From assembly GCF_013618475.1 (NCBI RefSeq), contig NZ_JABJVN010000001.1, forward strand, positions 186,001-250,000: a stretch of DNA of 64,000 nucleotides. The letters are read 5' to 3'. The position numbers were made by a program, and so were the translations under genes. Under the pieces are notes generated by a model. It did not search any database and was not told the DNA's origin. It saw only the letters and a list, made by a program, of their open reading frames with translations. The number at the start of each line of letters is the position of its first letter. The first letter of the stretch is position 1. Shown here in pieces: positions 45,631 through 54,485 of this stretch. The stretch comes from Saccharibacillus deserti. GTDB lineage: Bacteria; Bacillota; Bacilli; Paenibacillales; Paenibacillaceae.

Positions 45631-45695
45631 GACAGAAAATATGACAGAAAACGATTTAAATCTGAAAAAAACCGTAAGATTCTGAAAAAAGGTTA

Positions 45696-45724
45696 TAGAT
45701 TTTTTTTGCGGTGGGGGGTATAAT
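45696..45724 (+). promoter_or_regulatory. Candidate promoter of oppA
   Basis: TATAAT at 45719-45724 is consensus; the only -35 at 17-bp spacing is the poor TAGATT (45696-45701), so an activator may be needed. A sequence resembling a CodY box (AAGATTCTGAAAAAA, 45676-45690, 4 mismatches by my alignment) overlaps the upstream edge. Confidence 0.5.
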
Positions 45725-45765
45725 CAATAAAAAAATTAATCTTTTTTTAGGGGGAAAGTTGCAGG

Positions 45766-47496
45766 ATGAAAAAGAAAAGCTGGATGTTGCTTCTTACGCT
45801 GGTTCTTGTAATCGGCACGGTTCTCGCAGGCTGCGGAAGCGCCGACGAGAAGACTACCACGGACACGGGTACAAAGACCGAGACCGGCACGACCGATGAA
45901 GGAACAGCTGCTGAACCCGCGGCTGATGCAAACCTGGCGGCTGACCAGACCCTGCGCCTGAACCTCAGTGCAGAACCGCCGACACTTGATCCGGCACAAG
46001 CACAAGACAGCCAGGCCAATACGGCACTGCGCTTCATGTATGAAGGCCTCGCTACAATCGGCGAAGACGGTCAACCGAAAGAAGGAGCAGCCGAAAGCTG
46101 GGAAGTCTCGGAAGACGGCCTCACTTACACATTCAAAATGCGTCAAGGCGCAACTTGGAGCAACGGCGATCCTGTAACGGCGAACGATTTCGTATACGCT
46201 TGGGAACGCGCGCTGAGCCCGGAAACTGTTCCGGCTCCGGTATACGCGTACCAACTGTACTACATCAAAGGTGCTGAAGAATTCAACACCGGCAAAACCA
46301 AAGACTTCTCGAGCGTAGGCGTTAAAGCCGTCGACGAGAACACACTTGAAGTTACCCTCACGAATCCGACTCCTTACTTCCTGGGTCTGACTTCGTTCTA
46401 CACGTACTATCCGGTTCACAAAGCAACGGTTGAAGCCGGCGAAGCTTGGGCAACAGATCCAGCTACAATGGTTACAAACGGACCGTTCACACTGACGACA
46501 TGGACTCCGGGTTCGGAACTGTCCTGGACGAAAAACGACAAGTACTGGGACGCAGCCAATATCAAGCTGACTAACGTTACCGCTACTGTCGTAAACAGCG
46601 GCGCTACCGAAACCGCTTCGTACCAAGGCGGCGAAATCGATTATGCCGGCGCACCTACCGGTGAAATCCCGACCGACCAAATTCAACCGCTTTCCGAGCA
46701 GTTGAAAGACGAGTTCAAACTGACAGACATCGCTTCGACGTACTACTATGAGTTCAACACCAAAGAAAAACCGTTCAACAATGCCAAGATCCGTAAAGCC
46801 TTTGCAATGGCAATTGATCGTCAATCGCTGATCGACAACGTAACGAAAGCAGGCCAAACACCGGCTTACGGTTTCGTACCGACTTCGATTGCCGGACTGA
46901 ACAACCAATCGTTCCGCGACGAGCATCCGGACAGCGAATACTTCAAGGAAGATACGGCGCAAGCCAAAACCCTGCTTGAAGAAGGCATGAAAGAAGAAGG
47001 TTACACGACACTTCCTCCGATCACGCTGCTCTACAACACAAGCGAAAACCACCAAAAGCTGGCTCTTGCCGTAGCTGATATGTGGAAAAATAACCTTGGC
47101 GTAGAGATTCAAACGAAAAACGAAGAATGGTCCGTATTCCTGGAAAGCAGAAAAACAGGCAACTTCCAAGTTGCACGCGCGGGCTGGTCGGCCGACTATA
47201 ACGATCCGATGACTTACATGGATATGTTCGTAAGCGGCGGCGGCAACAACAACACGGGCTATGCAGACAAAGCCTACGACGCTCTGATCGACGGCGCTTA
47301 CAAAGGCGGCAACGATCCGGAGAAACGTATGCAGGATATGGCTGCGGCCGAAAAACTGCTCATTCAAGACAACATGGTTATCATGCCTGTCTACTACTAC
47401 ACGCAAGCATCGCTCACCAAGCCTTACCTGAAAGGTGTAACGACTGACTTCTCCGGCGCAATCAACTTCACCCGCGCTTACCTGGAAGAACACTAA
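45766..47496 (+). CDS. oppA: Oligopeptide ABC transporter, substrate-binding lipoprotein OppA
   Basis: A 576-residue lipoprotein. The signal peptide ends in the lipobox LAGC (Cys23), and a Thr/Glu/Ala-rich tether follows. The SBP family 5 core shows LRLNLSAEPPTLDPAQAQDS, FVYAWERALSPETVPAP, IRKAFAMAIDRQSLID and ARAGWSADYNDPMTYMDMF, typical of peptide-binding proteins. A terminator-like hairpin after the gene probably makes OppA more abundant than the permease. The RBS is GGGGGAAAG. Confidence 0.95.
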   Translation: MKKKSWMLLLTLVLVIGTVLAGCGSADEKTTTDTGTKTETGTTDEGTAAEPAADANLAADQTLRLNLSAEPPTLDPAQAQDSQANTALRFMYEGLATIGEDGQPKEGAAESWEVSEDGLTYTFKMRQGATWSNGDPVTANDFVYAWERALSPETVPAPVYAYQLYYIKGAEEFNTGKTKDFSSVGVKAVDENTLEVTLTNPTPYFLGLTSFYTYYPVHKATVEAGEAWATDPATMVTNGPFTLTTWTPGSELSWTKNDKYWDAANIKLTNVTATVVNSGATETASYQGGEIDYAGAPTGEIPTDQIQPLSEQLKDEFKLTDIASTYYYEFNTKEKPFNNAKIRKAFAMAIDRQSLIDNVTKAGQTPAYGFVPTSIAGLNNQSFRDEHPDSEYFKEDTAQAKTLLEEGMKEEGYTTLPPITLLYNTSENHQKLALAVADMWKNNLGVEIQTKNEEWSVFLESRKTGNFQVARAGWSADYNDPMTYMDMFVSGGGNNNTGYADKAYDALIDGAYKGGNDPEKRMQDMAAAEKLLIQDNMVIMPVYYYTQASLTKPYLKGVTTDFSGAINFTRAYLEEH

Positions 47497-47539
47497 GATT
47501 CACGGTTGGAAGCGATTATGACCAAAGCTAAATAAAGGC

Positions 47540-47580
47540 TCGGGATATATGTGGATTCCCATATATATCCCGATTTTTTT
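47540..47580 (+). terminator. Terminator/attenuator between oppA and oppB
   Basis: TCGGGATATATGTGG (47540-47554) pairs with CCCATATATATCCCGA (47558-47573), followed by T7. Partial read-through would give the usual excess of binding protein over permease. Confidence 0.85.
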
Positions 47581-47613
47581 GCATGTTCGTCAAACTTCCA
47601 TTTTTGCTCTTGC

Positions 47614-47641
47614 TTAACCAGTAAATAGGGTTGAATATAAT
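47614..47641 (+). promoter_or_regulatory. Candidate secondary promoter for oppBCF
   Basis: TATAAT (47636-47641) is consensus; TTAACC (47614-47619) at 16-bp spacing is a weak -35, with TTGCTT at 20 bp as an alternative. Confidence 0.4.
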
Positions 47642-47708
47642 GGATATGCAACTATACATTCGAATCACATTTTAAGCAGGATCAGAATGAAGGAGGAGAG
47701 GTTCGCAA

Positions 47709-48641
47709 ATGGCACGGTATGTAACCAGCAAACTTCTATATACGCTGCTCTCGCTGTTTATTTTGATAACAGCGACATTTTTCTTGATGAAAGCTATCCC
47801 GGGCGATCCGTTTATGTCCGAAAAAGAAGTGCCTGCTTCAATCCGCGCGCGTCTTGAAGCGCAGTACGGTCTCGATAAGCCTCTCATGACCCAGTACGTC
47901 AATTATTTGGGCAATATCGTTCAGGGCGACCTGGGCATTTCCATGAAAAAACTCAATCAGGAAGTGTCCCATATCATCGGCCAGACATTCGGCGTTTCGC
48001 TGCGTCTGGGTCTGATTGCCGTGGTTGTGTCGACCATTGTCGGCGTGGCGCTCGGCCTGCTTGCCGCCTTGTATCACCGCAAGTTTATAGACAGCATGGT
48101 CATGGTTCTGGCTGTCATAGGCATTGCGGTACCGAGCTTCGTGCTTGCTTCGCTCCTGCAGTACGCATTGGGCCTGAAGCTCGGTTGGTTCCCGATTACC
48201 GGTCTTAAGACTCCGCTCGGCTATGTGCTGCCGGTTATGGCCCTGTCGGCCGGCCCGATTGCTTATATCGCGCGCCTGACCCGTTCGAGCATGCTTGAAG
48301 TGCTGCACGCCGATTACATCAAGACGGCCAAAGCCAAAGGTTTGAAATGGCCGGCCATTCTCTGGAAACACGTAATCCGCAACGGCATTCTGCCGGTCGT
48401 CACTTATGTGGGTCCGATGACAGCCAACGTAATTACGGGTTCGGTTGTCGTGGAACGGATCTTCGGCATCGGCGGGATCGGCAAAGTATTCGTAGAGAGT
48501 ATCTCAAACCGCGATTATACGATGATTATGGGGATTACGCTGTTCTACGGCATTATCCTGATGTTGGCACGCTTCATTACCGATATCGTTTACGTCCTCG
48601 TTGATCCGCGTATCAAACTCACATCGGGCAAGGAGGGCTAA
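47709..48641 (+). CDS. oppB: Oligopeptide ABC transporter permease OppB
   Basis: A 310-residue inner permease subunit with six membrane helices. It shows the N-terminal TATFFLMKAIPGDPF, the EAA loop around LEVLHADYIKTAKAKGL and the C-terminal VERIFGIGGIGKVFVESI. These are the hallmarks of the first permease of peptide/nickel transporters. GGAGGAGAGG precedes the ATG. It is followed 4 bp later by oppC. Confidence 0.94.
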   Translation: MARYVTSKLLYTLLSLFILITATFFLMKAIPGDPFMSEKEVPASIRARLEAQYGLDKPLMTQYVNYLGNIVQGDLGISMKKLNQEVSHIIGQTFGVSLRLGLIAVVVSTIVGVALGLLAALYHRKFIDSMVMVLAVIGIAVPSFVLASLLQYALGLKLGWFPITGLKTPLGYVLPVMALSAGPIAYIARLTRSSMLEVLHADYIKTAKAKGLKWPAILWKHVIRNGILPVVTYVGPMTANVITGSVVVERIFGIGGIGKVFVESISNRDYTMIMGITLFYGIILMLARFITDIVYVLVDPRIKLTSGKEG

Positions 48642-48645
48642 TCAA

Positions 48646-49611
48646 GTGTCTAACGAAAACAAACTAAACAAACAGCCTCTTCCCGCTTTGACGGCGGCGG
48701 ATTTCGAGTCTGTTAATGTCAATGAACGCGAATCGGAAGTCATCAAACGCGAGAGCCTGACGGCTTGGCGCGATACCTGGGAACGTCTGCGCAGCAACAA
48801 GGTCGCGATGAGCGGACTGGTTGCGCTGGTCGTTATCATTATTGCTTCCATCTTCGGACCCTGGATCGCTTATTGGGTACACGGTTACGATTATCAGACC
48901 AATGACCTGATGGCAACCAACCAAAAGCCTTCGGCACTGCACTGGTTCGGTACGGACGATCTGGGCCGCGATATGTTTGTCAGAACCTGGTCGGGTGCCC
49001 GCATCTCCCTGATCGTCGGCGTCGCCGCGGCGCTGATCGATCTGCTGATCGGCGTGATCTACGGCGGCATCATGGGTTACTTCGGCGGCCGCGTCGATAC
49101 GATCATGAACAAATTCTCCGAAATTCTGTATGCTATTCCTTACCTGCTCGTTACAATCCTGCTGCTCGTCGTATTCAAGCCAAGCTTGGGCACGATCATC
49201 CTGGCGCTGACGATTACGGGTTGGATCAATATGTCGTGGATCGTCCGCGGCGAAATCATGAAATTGAAAAACCGCGAATACGTATTGGCTTCCCGTTCGA
49301 TGGGTGCCGGTACGGGCAGACTGCTGTTCCGTCACCTGCTGCCTAACGCAAGCGGCCCGATCATCGTCACGTTGACGCTGTCGGTTCCTAACGCAATCTT
49401 CGCCGAGTCGTTCCTGAGCTTCCTCGGTCTGGGCGTACAGGCTCCGATCTCCTCGCTCGGTTCGATGGTCGAGAACGCGCTTACCGGCTGGATGTTCTAT
49501 CCTTGGCGGATGCTGTTCCCGGCGATTCTGATCAGCGTGATCATGCTGGCGTTCAACCTGCTCGGAGACGGACTGCGCGATGCGCTGGATCCTTCGCTTA
49601 AAAACAAATAA
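48646..49611 (+). CDS. oppC: Oligopeptide ABC transporter permease OppC
   Basis: A 321-residue second permease subunit. A polar N-terminus of about 60 residues precedes membrane helices; HWFGTDDLGRDMFVRTWSGA, the EAA loop KNREYVLASRSMGAGTGRLL and FLSFLGLGVQAPISSLGSMV are typical of OppC/DppC. The start is GTG at 48646 after AAGGAGGG; an ATG in frame further upstream lies inside oppB and has no ribosome site. Confidence 0.94.
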   Translation: MSNENKLNKQPLPALTAADFESVNVNERESEVIKRESLTAWRDTWERLRSNKVAMSGLVALVVIIIASIFGPWIAYWVHGYDYQTNDLMATNQKPSALHWFGTDDLGRDMFVRTWSGARISLIVGVAAALIDLLIGVIYGGIMGYFGGRVDTIMNKFSEILYAIPYLLVTILLLVVFKPSLGTIILALTITGWINMSWIVRGEIMKLKNREYVLASRSMGAGTGRLLFRHLLPNASGPIIVTLTLSVPNAIFAESFLSFLGLGVQAPISSLGSMVENALTGWMFYPWRMLFPAILISVIMLAFNLLGDGLRDALDPSLKNK

Positions 49612-49644
49612 CTCGCAGATTTCAAAGTAAAGGAGGCGTCAGCC

Positions 49645-50568
49645 ATGAAAGCAGAACTCGGCAAAAACCTGATCGAGGTTGAAGGTCTGAAGAAATATTT
49701 TAATGTAGGAAGCGGCAAAGTGCTCAAAGCGGTCGACAACCTGAACTTCTTTATCCGCGAAGGCGAAACGCTTGGCATGGTCGGCGAATCCGGCTGCGGA
49801 AAATCGACGGCGGGACGTACCATTCTCCGGCTGTACGAGCCTACTGCGGGAAGCGTGAAATTCAACGGTACGGACATCTACAAGCTCTCCCCGAATAAAA
49901 TGAAAGCCATGCGCCGCGATATGCAGATGATCTTCCAGGATCCGTATGCTTCGCTGAATCCGCGCTTCACGGTATCGGATATTATCGGCGAAGCCCTGGA
50001 TATCCACAAAATGGCGGGCAGCGGCGGCGAACGCAAAAAGCGGATCGAAGAACTGCTTGATCTGGTCGGCCTGAATACCGACCATGCGACGCGTTACCCG
50101 CACGAATTCTCGGGCGGCCAGCGCCAGCGGATCGGGATTGCCCGCGCGCTTGCGGTCAACCCGAAATTTATCATCTGCGACGAACCGATCTCGGCGCTTG
50201 ACGTTTCGATCCAGGCGCAGGTTGTCAACCTGCTGCAGGAACTTCAGGAACGTCTCGGCCTGACCTACCTGTTCATCGCGCACGATCTGTCGATGGTCAA
50301 ACACATCAGCGACCGGGTAGCGGTTATGTATTACGGCAAAATGGTCGAGCTGGCGGACAGCGAAGAACTGTACAGCAATCCGATTCACCCGTACACCAAG
50401 TCGCTGCTGTCCGCGATTCCGATCGCGGATCCGGAAATCGAGTCGCAGAAGAAGCGGATTATGCTGTCGGCCGAAGGCGGCGGCCCGATCCGTTCGGCGG
50501 GCGAGGCTTCCGAAGAGAGCACACTGGTCGAAGTATCCCCGGGGCACTGGGTTGCGACTCCGTACTAA
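49645..50568 (+). CDS. oppF: Oligopeptide ABC transporter ATP-binding protein OppF
   Basis: A 307-residue ABC ATPase with Walker A GESGCGKST, the Q-loop MIFQDPYASLNPRFTV, signature FSGGQRQRIGIARAL, Walker B FIICDEPISALDVS and the C-terminal oligopeptide-transporter extension NPIHPYTKSLLSAIPIADP. The sequence is of the OppF/DppF side. The OppD partner that normally forms the heterodimer is not in this operon. Confidence 0.94.
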   Translation: MKAELGKNLIEVEGLKKYFNVGSGKVLKAVDNLNFFIREGETLGMVGESGCGKSTAGRTILRLYEPTAGSVKFNGTDIYKLSPNKMKAMRRDMQMIFQDPYASLNPRFTVSDIIGEALDIHKMAGSGGERKKRIEELLDLVGLNTDHATRYPHEFSGGQRQRIGIARALAVNPKFIICDEPISALDVSIQAQVVNLLQELQERLGLTYLFIAHDLSMVKHISDRVAVMYYGKMVELADSEELYSNPIHPYTKSLLSAIPIADPEIESQKKRIMLSAEGGGPIRSAGEASEESTLVEVSPGHWVATPY

Positions 50569-50588
50569 ACCTTATAATCAAGCGAACA

Positions 50589-50633
50589 GGCATTGAAGGG
50601 AACGATTGAACGTTCGATCTTCCCTTCAATGCC
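50589..50633. repeat. 14-bp perfect inverted repeat after oppF
   Basis: GGCATTGAAGGGAA and TTCCCTTCAATGCC enclose a smaller hairpin (GAAC/GTTC). There is no T-run, so it may protect the 3' end of the opp mRNA; a conventional terminator follows at 50660. Confidence 0.7.
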
Positions 50634-50659
50634 GGACTTCCTCCGTGTTCAACCGGAAG

Positions 50660-50716
50660 AAGGTCGCCGTCTTTCCGAAGCGAACCAGGCTCGGGAAGGC
50701 GGCCTTTTGCTTTTTA
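50660..50716 (+). terminator. Terminator of the opp operon
   Basis: AAGGTCGCC (50660-50668) with TTTCC pairs with GGGAA and GGCGGCCTT (50698-50706), then TTGCTTTTT. Confidence 0.7.
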
Positions 50717-50754
50717 CGGCATCCGGCTTTATGTCGGATCGGATGAAAGTTATT

Positions 50755-50783
50755 TTGACGGTTTGAGAACGATTGGGTACAAT
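50755..50783 (+). promoter_or_regulatory. Sigma-A promoter of bshC
   Basis: TTGACG (50755-50760), 17-bp spacer, TACAAT (50778-50783), 45 bp before the bshC start. Confidence 0.85.
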
Positions 50784-50827
50784 CAAGAAGGGTTTAAGCA
50801 GAACGCAGACAGGAGGCAAGGCCAGAC

Positions 50828-52456
50828 ATGAATGTCATTCCGCAGGCGCTTCGCAAGGGTTCGGCCTTGGGAGAAGATTACGTGCGCGGTCAACACGCGC
50901 GTGAATTATACGAATACGATTTAGAAGACGTCCAGGCGCTTCAGCGGAGGGCCGAATGGCTGGATGCTCCGCACAGGCCGCAGGCCGACCGTCAGGCGCT
51001 TGTCGAAGTGCTGGGCGCCTATAACGCCAAATACAATGACCATTCCGCCGTGAGCCGCTCGCTGGAGAAGCTTCGAAGCGGGGAGACGCTCGTCGTGGTG
51101 GGCGGCCAGCAGAGCGGATTGTTTACCGGTTCACTGCTTGTCGTCTATAAAGCGGCGACGATAGTCCATGCGGCAAGAGCCGCTTCGGAACGTCTCGGAC
51201 GCGAGGTCGTACCGGTGTTCTGGATTGCGGGCGAAGACCACGACTGGGACGAAGCGGATCATACGTATGTGCTGACGCCCGAACTTGAAGTCCGGCGTCT
51301 GCGTATGGAAGCCTGGCATGACGGACGTTCGTCGGTCAGTGAAGTTTCCGTGCCGGCCGAGAAGTGGGCAGAAGCCATCGCGGAATTGGAACGGCATCTT
51401 GCCGATTCGGAATTCAAAAGCGAGATTTTGGAGCTGCTGCGAAAAGAACTGCCTCATTCGCTCAGCCTGAGCGAAGGGTTCGCCCGTTTGATCGGCCGGC
51501 TGTTCGGTCATTACGGCCTGGTGCTGGTCGATTCGGCCGATCCCGAGCTGCGCCGGCTGGAGAGCCCGATGTTCCGGCAGCTGATCGAACAAAACGACGA
51601 ATTTGAAGCCGCTTATCTCAAAGCGGCGGACCGTATTGAACAAGCGGGCTATGAGCAGCAGGCGCAGGCCGTCGAAGGTGCGGCGAACCTGTTCTATATC
51701 CATGAAGGCCAGCGGCTGCTGCTGTATAAGCAGGGCGACAAGTTCGCCGACCGCCGCGGCACCGTTATTTTTTCCAAAGAAGAACTGCTGGAACGTCTGG
51801 AGCGATGTCCGGCCTGTTTCAGCAATAACGTACTGACCCGTCCCCTGATGCAGGATTATTTGTTCCCGGTGCTGCAGGCGGTACTGGGGCTCGGCGAGGT
51901 AGCGTATTGGGCCGGAACCAAAGACGGATTCGAAGCGGCGGGGATGCAGATGCCGATTCTGCTGCCGCGCATGTCGTTTACGCTGCTCGATCCGACCACC
52001 CAAAAACATATGAAACTGTACGGTCTCAGCTTTGAAGATGTGATGGAACGGTTCGACAGCCGCAAAGAAGCCTGGCTGGCCAAGCAGGACAAGCTGGGTA
52101 CGGACGGGTTGTTCGAGCGGACAAAAGCCGATTTCGAACAGCTTTACGCACCGGTCATCGAGCGGATCGGCGAACTTCAGCCCGGTTTGGCCGCTCTCGG
52201 CGAAACCAATCGCAGCCGGATCGTCGAGCAGATTTCCTTTTTGCAGGAGAAGACCCGCCAGACGATCGCCCGGCAGAACGAAGCGGAACTGCGCCGCTGG
52301 GACCGCATCTACAAGACGCTGTTTCCACTGGATCGGCCGCAGGAACGCGTGTACACGGTCTTTTATATGCTGAACCGGTACGGAATGGACTGGGTCGATT
52401 CGCTGATGAAGATCGAACCGGATCTGAAGGGCGGACACCGCATTATCGAAGCCTGA
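50828..52456 (+). CDS. bshC: Bacillithiol biosynthesis cysteine-adding enzyme BshC
   Basis: A 542-residue ligase that adds cysteine to glucosaminyl-malate in the last step of bacillithiol synthesis. The Rossmann-like core is shown by VVVGGQQSGLFTGSLLVVYK and VPVFWIAGEDHDWDEADHT; a long coiled coil and TRPLMQDYLFPVLQAVLG follow. The ATG at 50828 follows AGGAGG. As in B. subtilis (yllA) it lies upstream of mraZ, although ahcY intervenes here. Confidence 0.95.
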   Translation: MNVIPQALRKGSALGEDYVRGQHARELYEYDLEDVQALQRRAEWLDAPHRPQADRQALVEVLGAYNAKYNDHSAVSRSLEKLRSGETLVVVGGQQSGLFTGSLLVVYKAATIVHAARAASERLGREVVPVFWIAGEDHDWDEADHTYVLTPELEVRRLRMEAWHDGRSSVSEVSVPAEKWAEAIAELERHLADSEFKSEILELLRKELPHSLSLSEGFARLIGRLFGHYGLVLVDSADPELRRLESPMFRQLIEQNDEFEAAYLKAADRIEQAGYEQQAQAVEGAANLFYIHEGQRLLLYKQGDKFADRRGTVIFSKEELLERLERCPACFSNNVLTRPLMQDYLFPVLQAVLGLGEVAYWAGTKDGFEAAGMQMPILLPRMSFTLLDPTTQKHMKLYGLSFEDVMERFDSRKEAWLAKQDKLGTDGLFERTKADFEQLYAPVIERIGELQPGLAALGETNRSRIVEQISFLQEKTRQTIARQNEAELRRWDRIYKTLFPLDRPQERVYTVFYMLNRYGMDWVDSLMKIEPDLKGGHRIIEA

Positions 52457-52510
52457 ACGGACTGAAGCCGCAGATCGGCGGAAACACACAATCGGAGCGG
52501 AGGAATTTAT

Positions 52511-53776
52511 ATGAGTTCGTTGGCCAAACAAAACAGTATCATCGCGGATATCAATCTGGCACCGGAAGGGCGCCTGAAGATTGACTGGGTGTCGGCGCAT
52601 ATGCCGGTACTGAACCGGATTCGGGAACAATTTGAACGCGAACAGCCTTTTAAAGGACTGAAAGTGTCGGTCTGCCTGCATTTGGAAGCGAAAACGGCGT
52701 ATCTGGCCAAAGTCATTCAGGCGGGCGGAGCGGAAGTTACCATTACCGGCAGCAATCCGCTGTCGACCCAAGACGATGTCTGCGCCGCTCTGGTGGAAGA
52801 CGGCATTACCGTATACGCCAAATACCAGCCGGCTCCCGGCGAACTCAAAGCCCTGAATATCAAAGCGCTGGAAGCCAAGCCGGATCTTATTATCGACGAC
52901 GGCGGAGACCTTGCGACTATTCTGCACGGGGAACGTCCGGATCTGCTGGCCACCATCCGCGGCGGCGCGGAGGAAACGACCACCGGCATTATCAAACTGC
53001 GTTCGCTCGAGAACGAAGGTACGCTCAAACTGCCGATGATCGGCGTCAATGACGCTTTTTGCAAATCGCTGTTCGACAACCGTTACGGAACGGGCCAATC
53101 GGCCTGGGACGGAATCATGCGTACGACCAATCTCATGGTAGCCGGCAAAACGGTGGTTGTGGTCGGCTACGGCTGGTGCGGCAAAGGGATGGCGATGCGG
53201 GCGCGGGGACTGGGTGCCAACGTCATCGTCACCGAAATCGATCCGATCAAAGCGGTAGAAGCGCATATGGAAGGGTTCCGTGTGATGTCGATGCTGGAGG
53301 CGGCGCCGCTCGGCGATTTCTTTATTACCGTGACCGGAAACAAAGCGGTGATCGCGGGCGAACATTTCGACGTCATGAAAGACGGAGCCATTCTCTCGAA
53401 TGCCGGGCACTTCGATGTGGAAGTCAGCAAACCGGATATGGAAGAACGGTCCGAGTCGATCCGTACGGTACGCAAAAATATCGAAGAGTATCAGTTTAAG
53501 GACGGACGCAAGATGTATCTGCTGGCCGAAGGCCGTTTGGTCAATTTGGGCGCGGCAGACGGACATCCGGCCGAGATCATGGATATGACCTTCGCGCTTC
53601 AGGCGCTGTCGCTGCGTTACGTCAATGAACATTACGAAGAAATCGGTCCCCATATGATCAAGCTGCCGTACGAACTGGACGAGCAGGTTGCCCGCTACAA
53701 ATTGGAGAGTCTGGGAATCCAAATCGACGAATTGAGCGATATGCAGAAGACTTATCTGCAAAGCTGGAACGTTTAA
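52511..53776 (+). CDS. ahcY: S-adenosylhomocysteine hydrolase (adenosylhomocysteinase)
   Basis: A 421-residue NAD-dependent enzyme that splits S-adenosylhomocysteine into adenosine and homocysteine. Recognisable are LEAKTAYLAKVIQAGGAEVT, GSNPLSTQDDVCAAL, the NAD-binding VVVVGYGWCGKGMAMRARGL, FFITVTGNKAVIAGEHF and the C-terminal LPYELDEQVARYKLESLGI. It is the short archaeal/Thermotoga-like form rather than the longer form with an insertion. Many Bacilli use Pfs and LuxS instead, so its presence is informative. GGAGGAA precedes the ATG. Confidence 0.93.
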   Translation: MSSLAKQNSIIADINLAPEGRLKIDWVSAHMPVLNRIREQFEREQPFKGLKVSVCLHLEAKTAYLAKVIQAGGAEVTITGSNPLSTQDDVCAALVEDGITVYAKYQPAPGELKALNIKALEAKPDLIIDDGGDLATILHGERPDLLATIRGGAEETTTGIIKLRSLENEGTLKLPMIGVNDAFCKSLFDNRYGTGQSAWDGIMRTTNLMVAGKTVVVVGYGWCGKGMAMRARGLGANVIVTEIDPIKAVEAHMEGFRVMSMLEAAPLGDFFITVTGNKAVIAGEHFDVMKDGAILSNAGHFDVEVSKPDMEERSESIRTVRKNIEEYQFKDGRKMYLLAEGRLVNLGAADGHPAEIMDMTFALQALSLRYVNEHYEEIGPHMIKLPYELDEQVARYKLESLGIQIDELSDMQKTYLQSWNV

Positions 53777-53797
53777 GGTTTCGTTTTAAGAGCGCAG

Positions 53798-53844
53798 CAG
53801 GCCGTTTATCCCGGATAGATCGGGAGTAAGCGGCCTGTTTTTTT
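53798..53844 (+). terminator. Terminator after ahcY
   Basis: CAGGCCG...TCCCG and CGGGA...CGGCCTG form a two-part stem, followed by T7. It separates ahcY from the division cluster. Confidence 0.9.
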
Positions 53845-53915
53845 GCGGAAAAGGGAGAATAGGACTGAAAAAAACGCAAAATCGGGCGAAAAAACGTGTA
53901 ATTTGCAGAAGGACT

Positions 53916-53944
53916 TTGATTTCGTGCGTCGAATCTATTATGCT
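53916..53944 (+). promoter_or_regulatory. Candidate promoter of the mraZ (dcw) cluster
   Basis: TTGATT (53916-53921), 17-bp spacer, TATGCT (53939-53944). Each hexamer has four consensus matches. The MraZ-type repeats begin right after the -10, near the expected transcription start. Confidence 0.5.
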
Positions 53945-53947
53945 GTA

Positions 53948-53977
53948 AGTGGTGGAAAGTGGTATGAAGTGGAGGAA
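53948..53977 (+). promoter_or_regulatory. MraZ operator: three tandem 10-bp repeats
   Basis: AGTGGTGGAA, AGTGGTATGA and AGTGGAGGAA follow each other with no gap, so AGTGG recurs at exact 10-bp (one helical turn) intervals. MraZ binds tandem GTGG/TGGG-containing repeats ahead of its own gene in other bacteria, so this is very likely the autoregulatory site. Confidence 0.82.
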
Positions 53978-54001
53978 TGCGGGCGAGGAGTGGGTCAAGC
54001 G

Positions 54002-54439
54002 ATGTTGATGGGCGAATACAAACATAACATCGATGACAAAGGCCGTCTGATCATGCCGGCCAAATTCCGCGAAAAGCTGGGCAGGGCCTGCATCGTCACG
54101 CGGGGACTCGACCAGTGCCTTTTTGTTTACTCCGAGCAGGAATGGGAACTTCTTGAACGCAAGCTGGCTAATCTGCCCTTGATGAAAGCCGACGCGCGCG
54201 CCTTCAACCGTTTTTTCTTCTCGGGAGCGGCAGAATGCGAATGGGACAAACAAGGACGGGCCCAACTGCCCGCCAATTTGCGGGAGTATGCGCAGTTGGA
54301 CAAAGAATGCGTCGTGATTGGCGCAGGAAGCCGGGTAGAGATTTGGAGCCGGGACAATTGGGACCGCTATTATAAGCAGTCGGAAGAGTCTTTCGGCGAG
54401 ATTGCGGAGAAGCTTTCCGATTTCGACATCGACTTTTAA
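54002..54439 (+). CDS. mraZ: Transcriptional regulator MraZ
   Basis: A 145-residue protein with two SpoVT/AbrB-like swapped-hairpin domains: [20 protein letters not shown] and [20 protein letters not shown], each with the DxKGRxxxP-type DNA-binding loop. It forms rings that bind tandem repeats and repress the division and cell wall cluster. The ATG at 54002 ([11 protein letters not shown]) is chosen because MraZ normally starts M(F/L)MGEY; AGGAG lies eleven bases upstream. Confidence 0.97.
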   Translation: MLMGEYKHNIDDKGRLIMPAKFREKLGRACIVTRGLDQCLFVYSEQEWELLERKLANLPLMKADARAFNRFFFSGAAECEWDKQGRAQLPANLREYAQLDKECVVIGAGSRVEIWSRDNWDRYYKQSEESFGEIAEKLSDFDIDF

Positions 54440-54485
54440 CAGGAATATCCAATAATTCGACAAGGTACGTTTGGGGGATACGAGA

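Noticed and set aside
51131-53761. An 876-codon minus-strand open frame across bshC and ahcY
   Set aside because: It spans two well-supported plus-strand genes and their gap, and its translation shows no family features.
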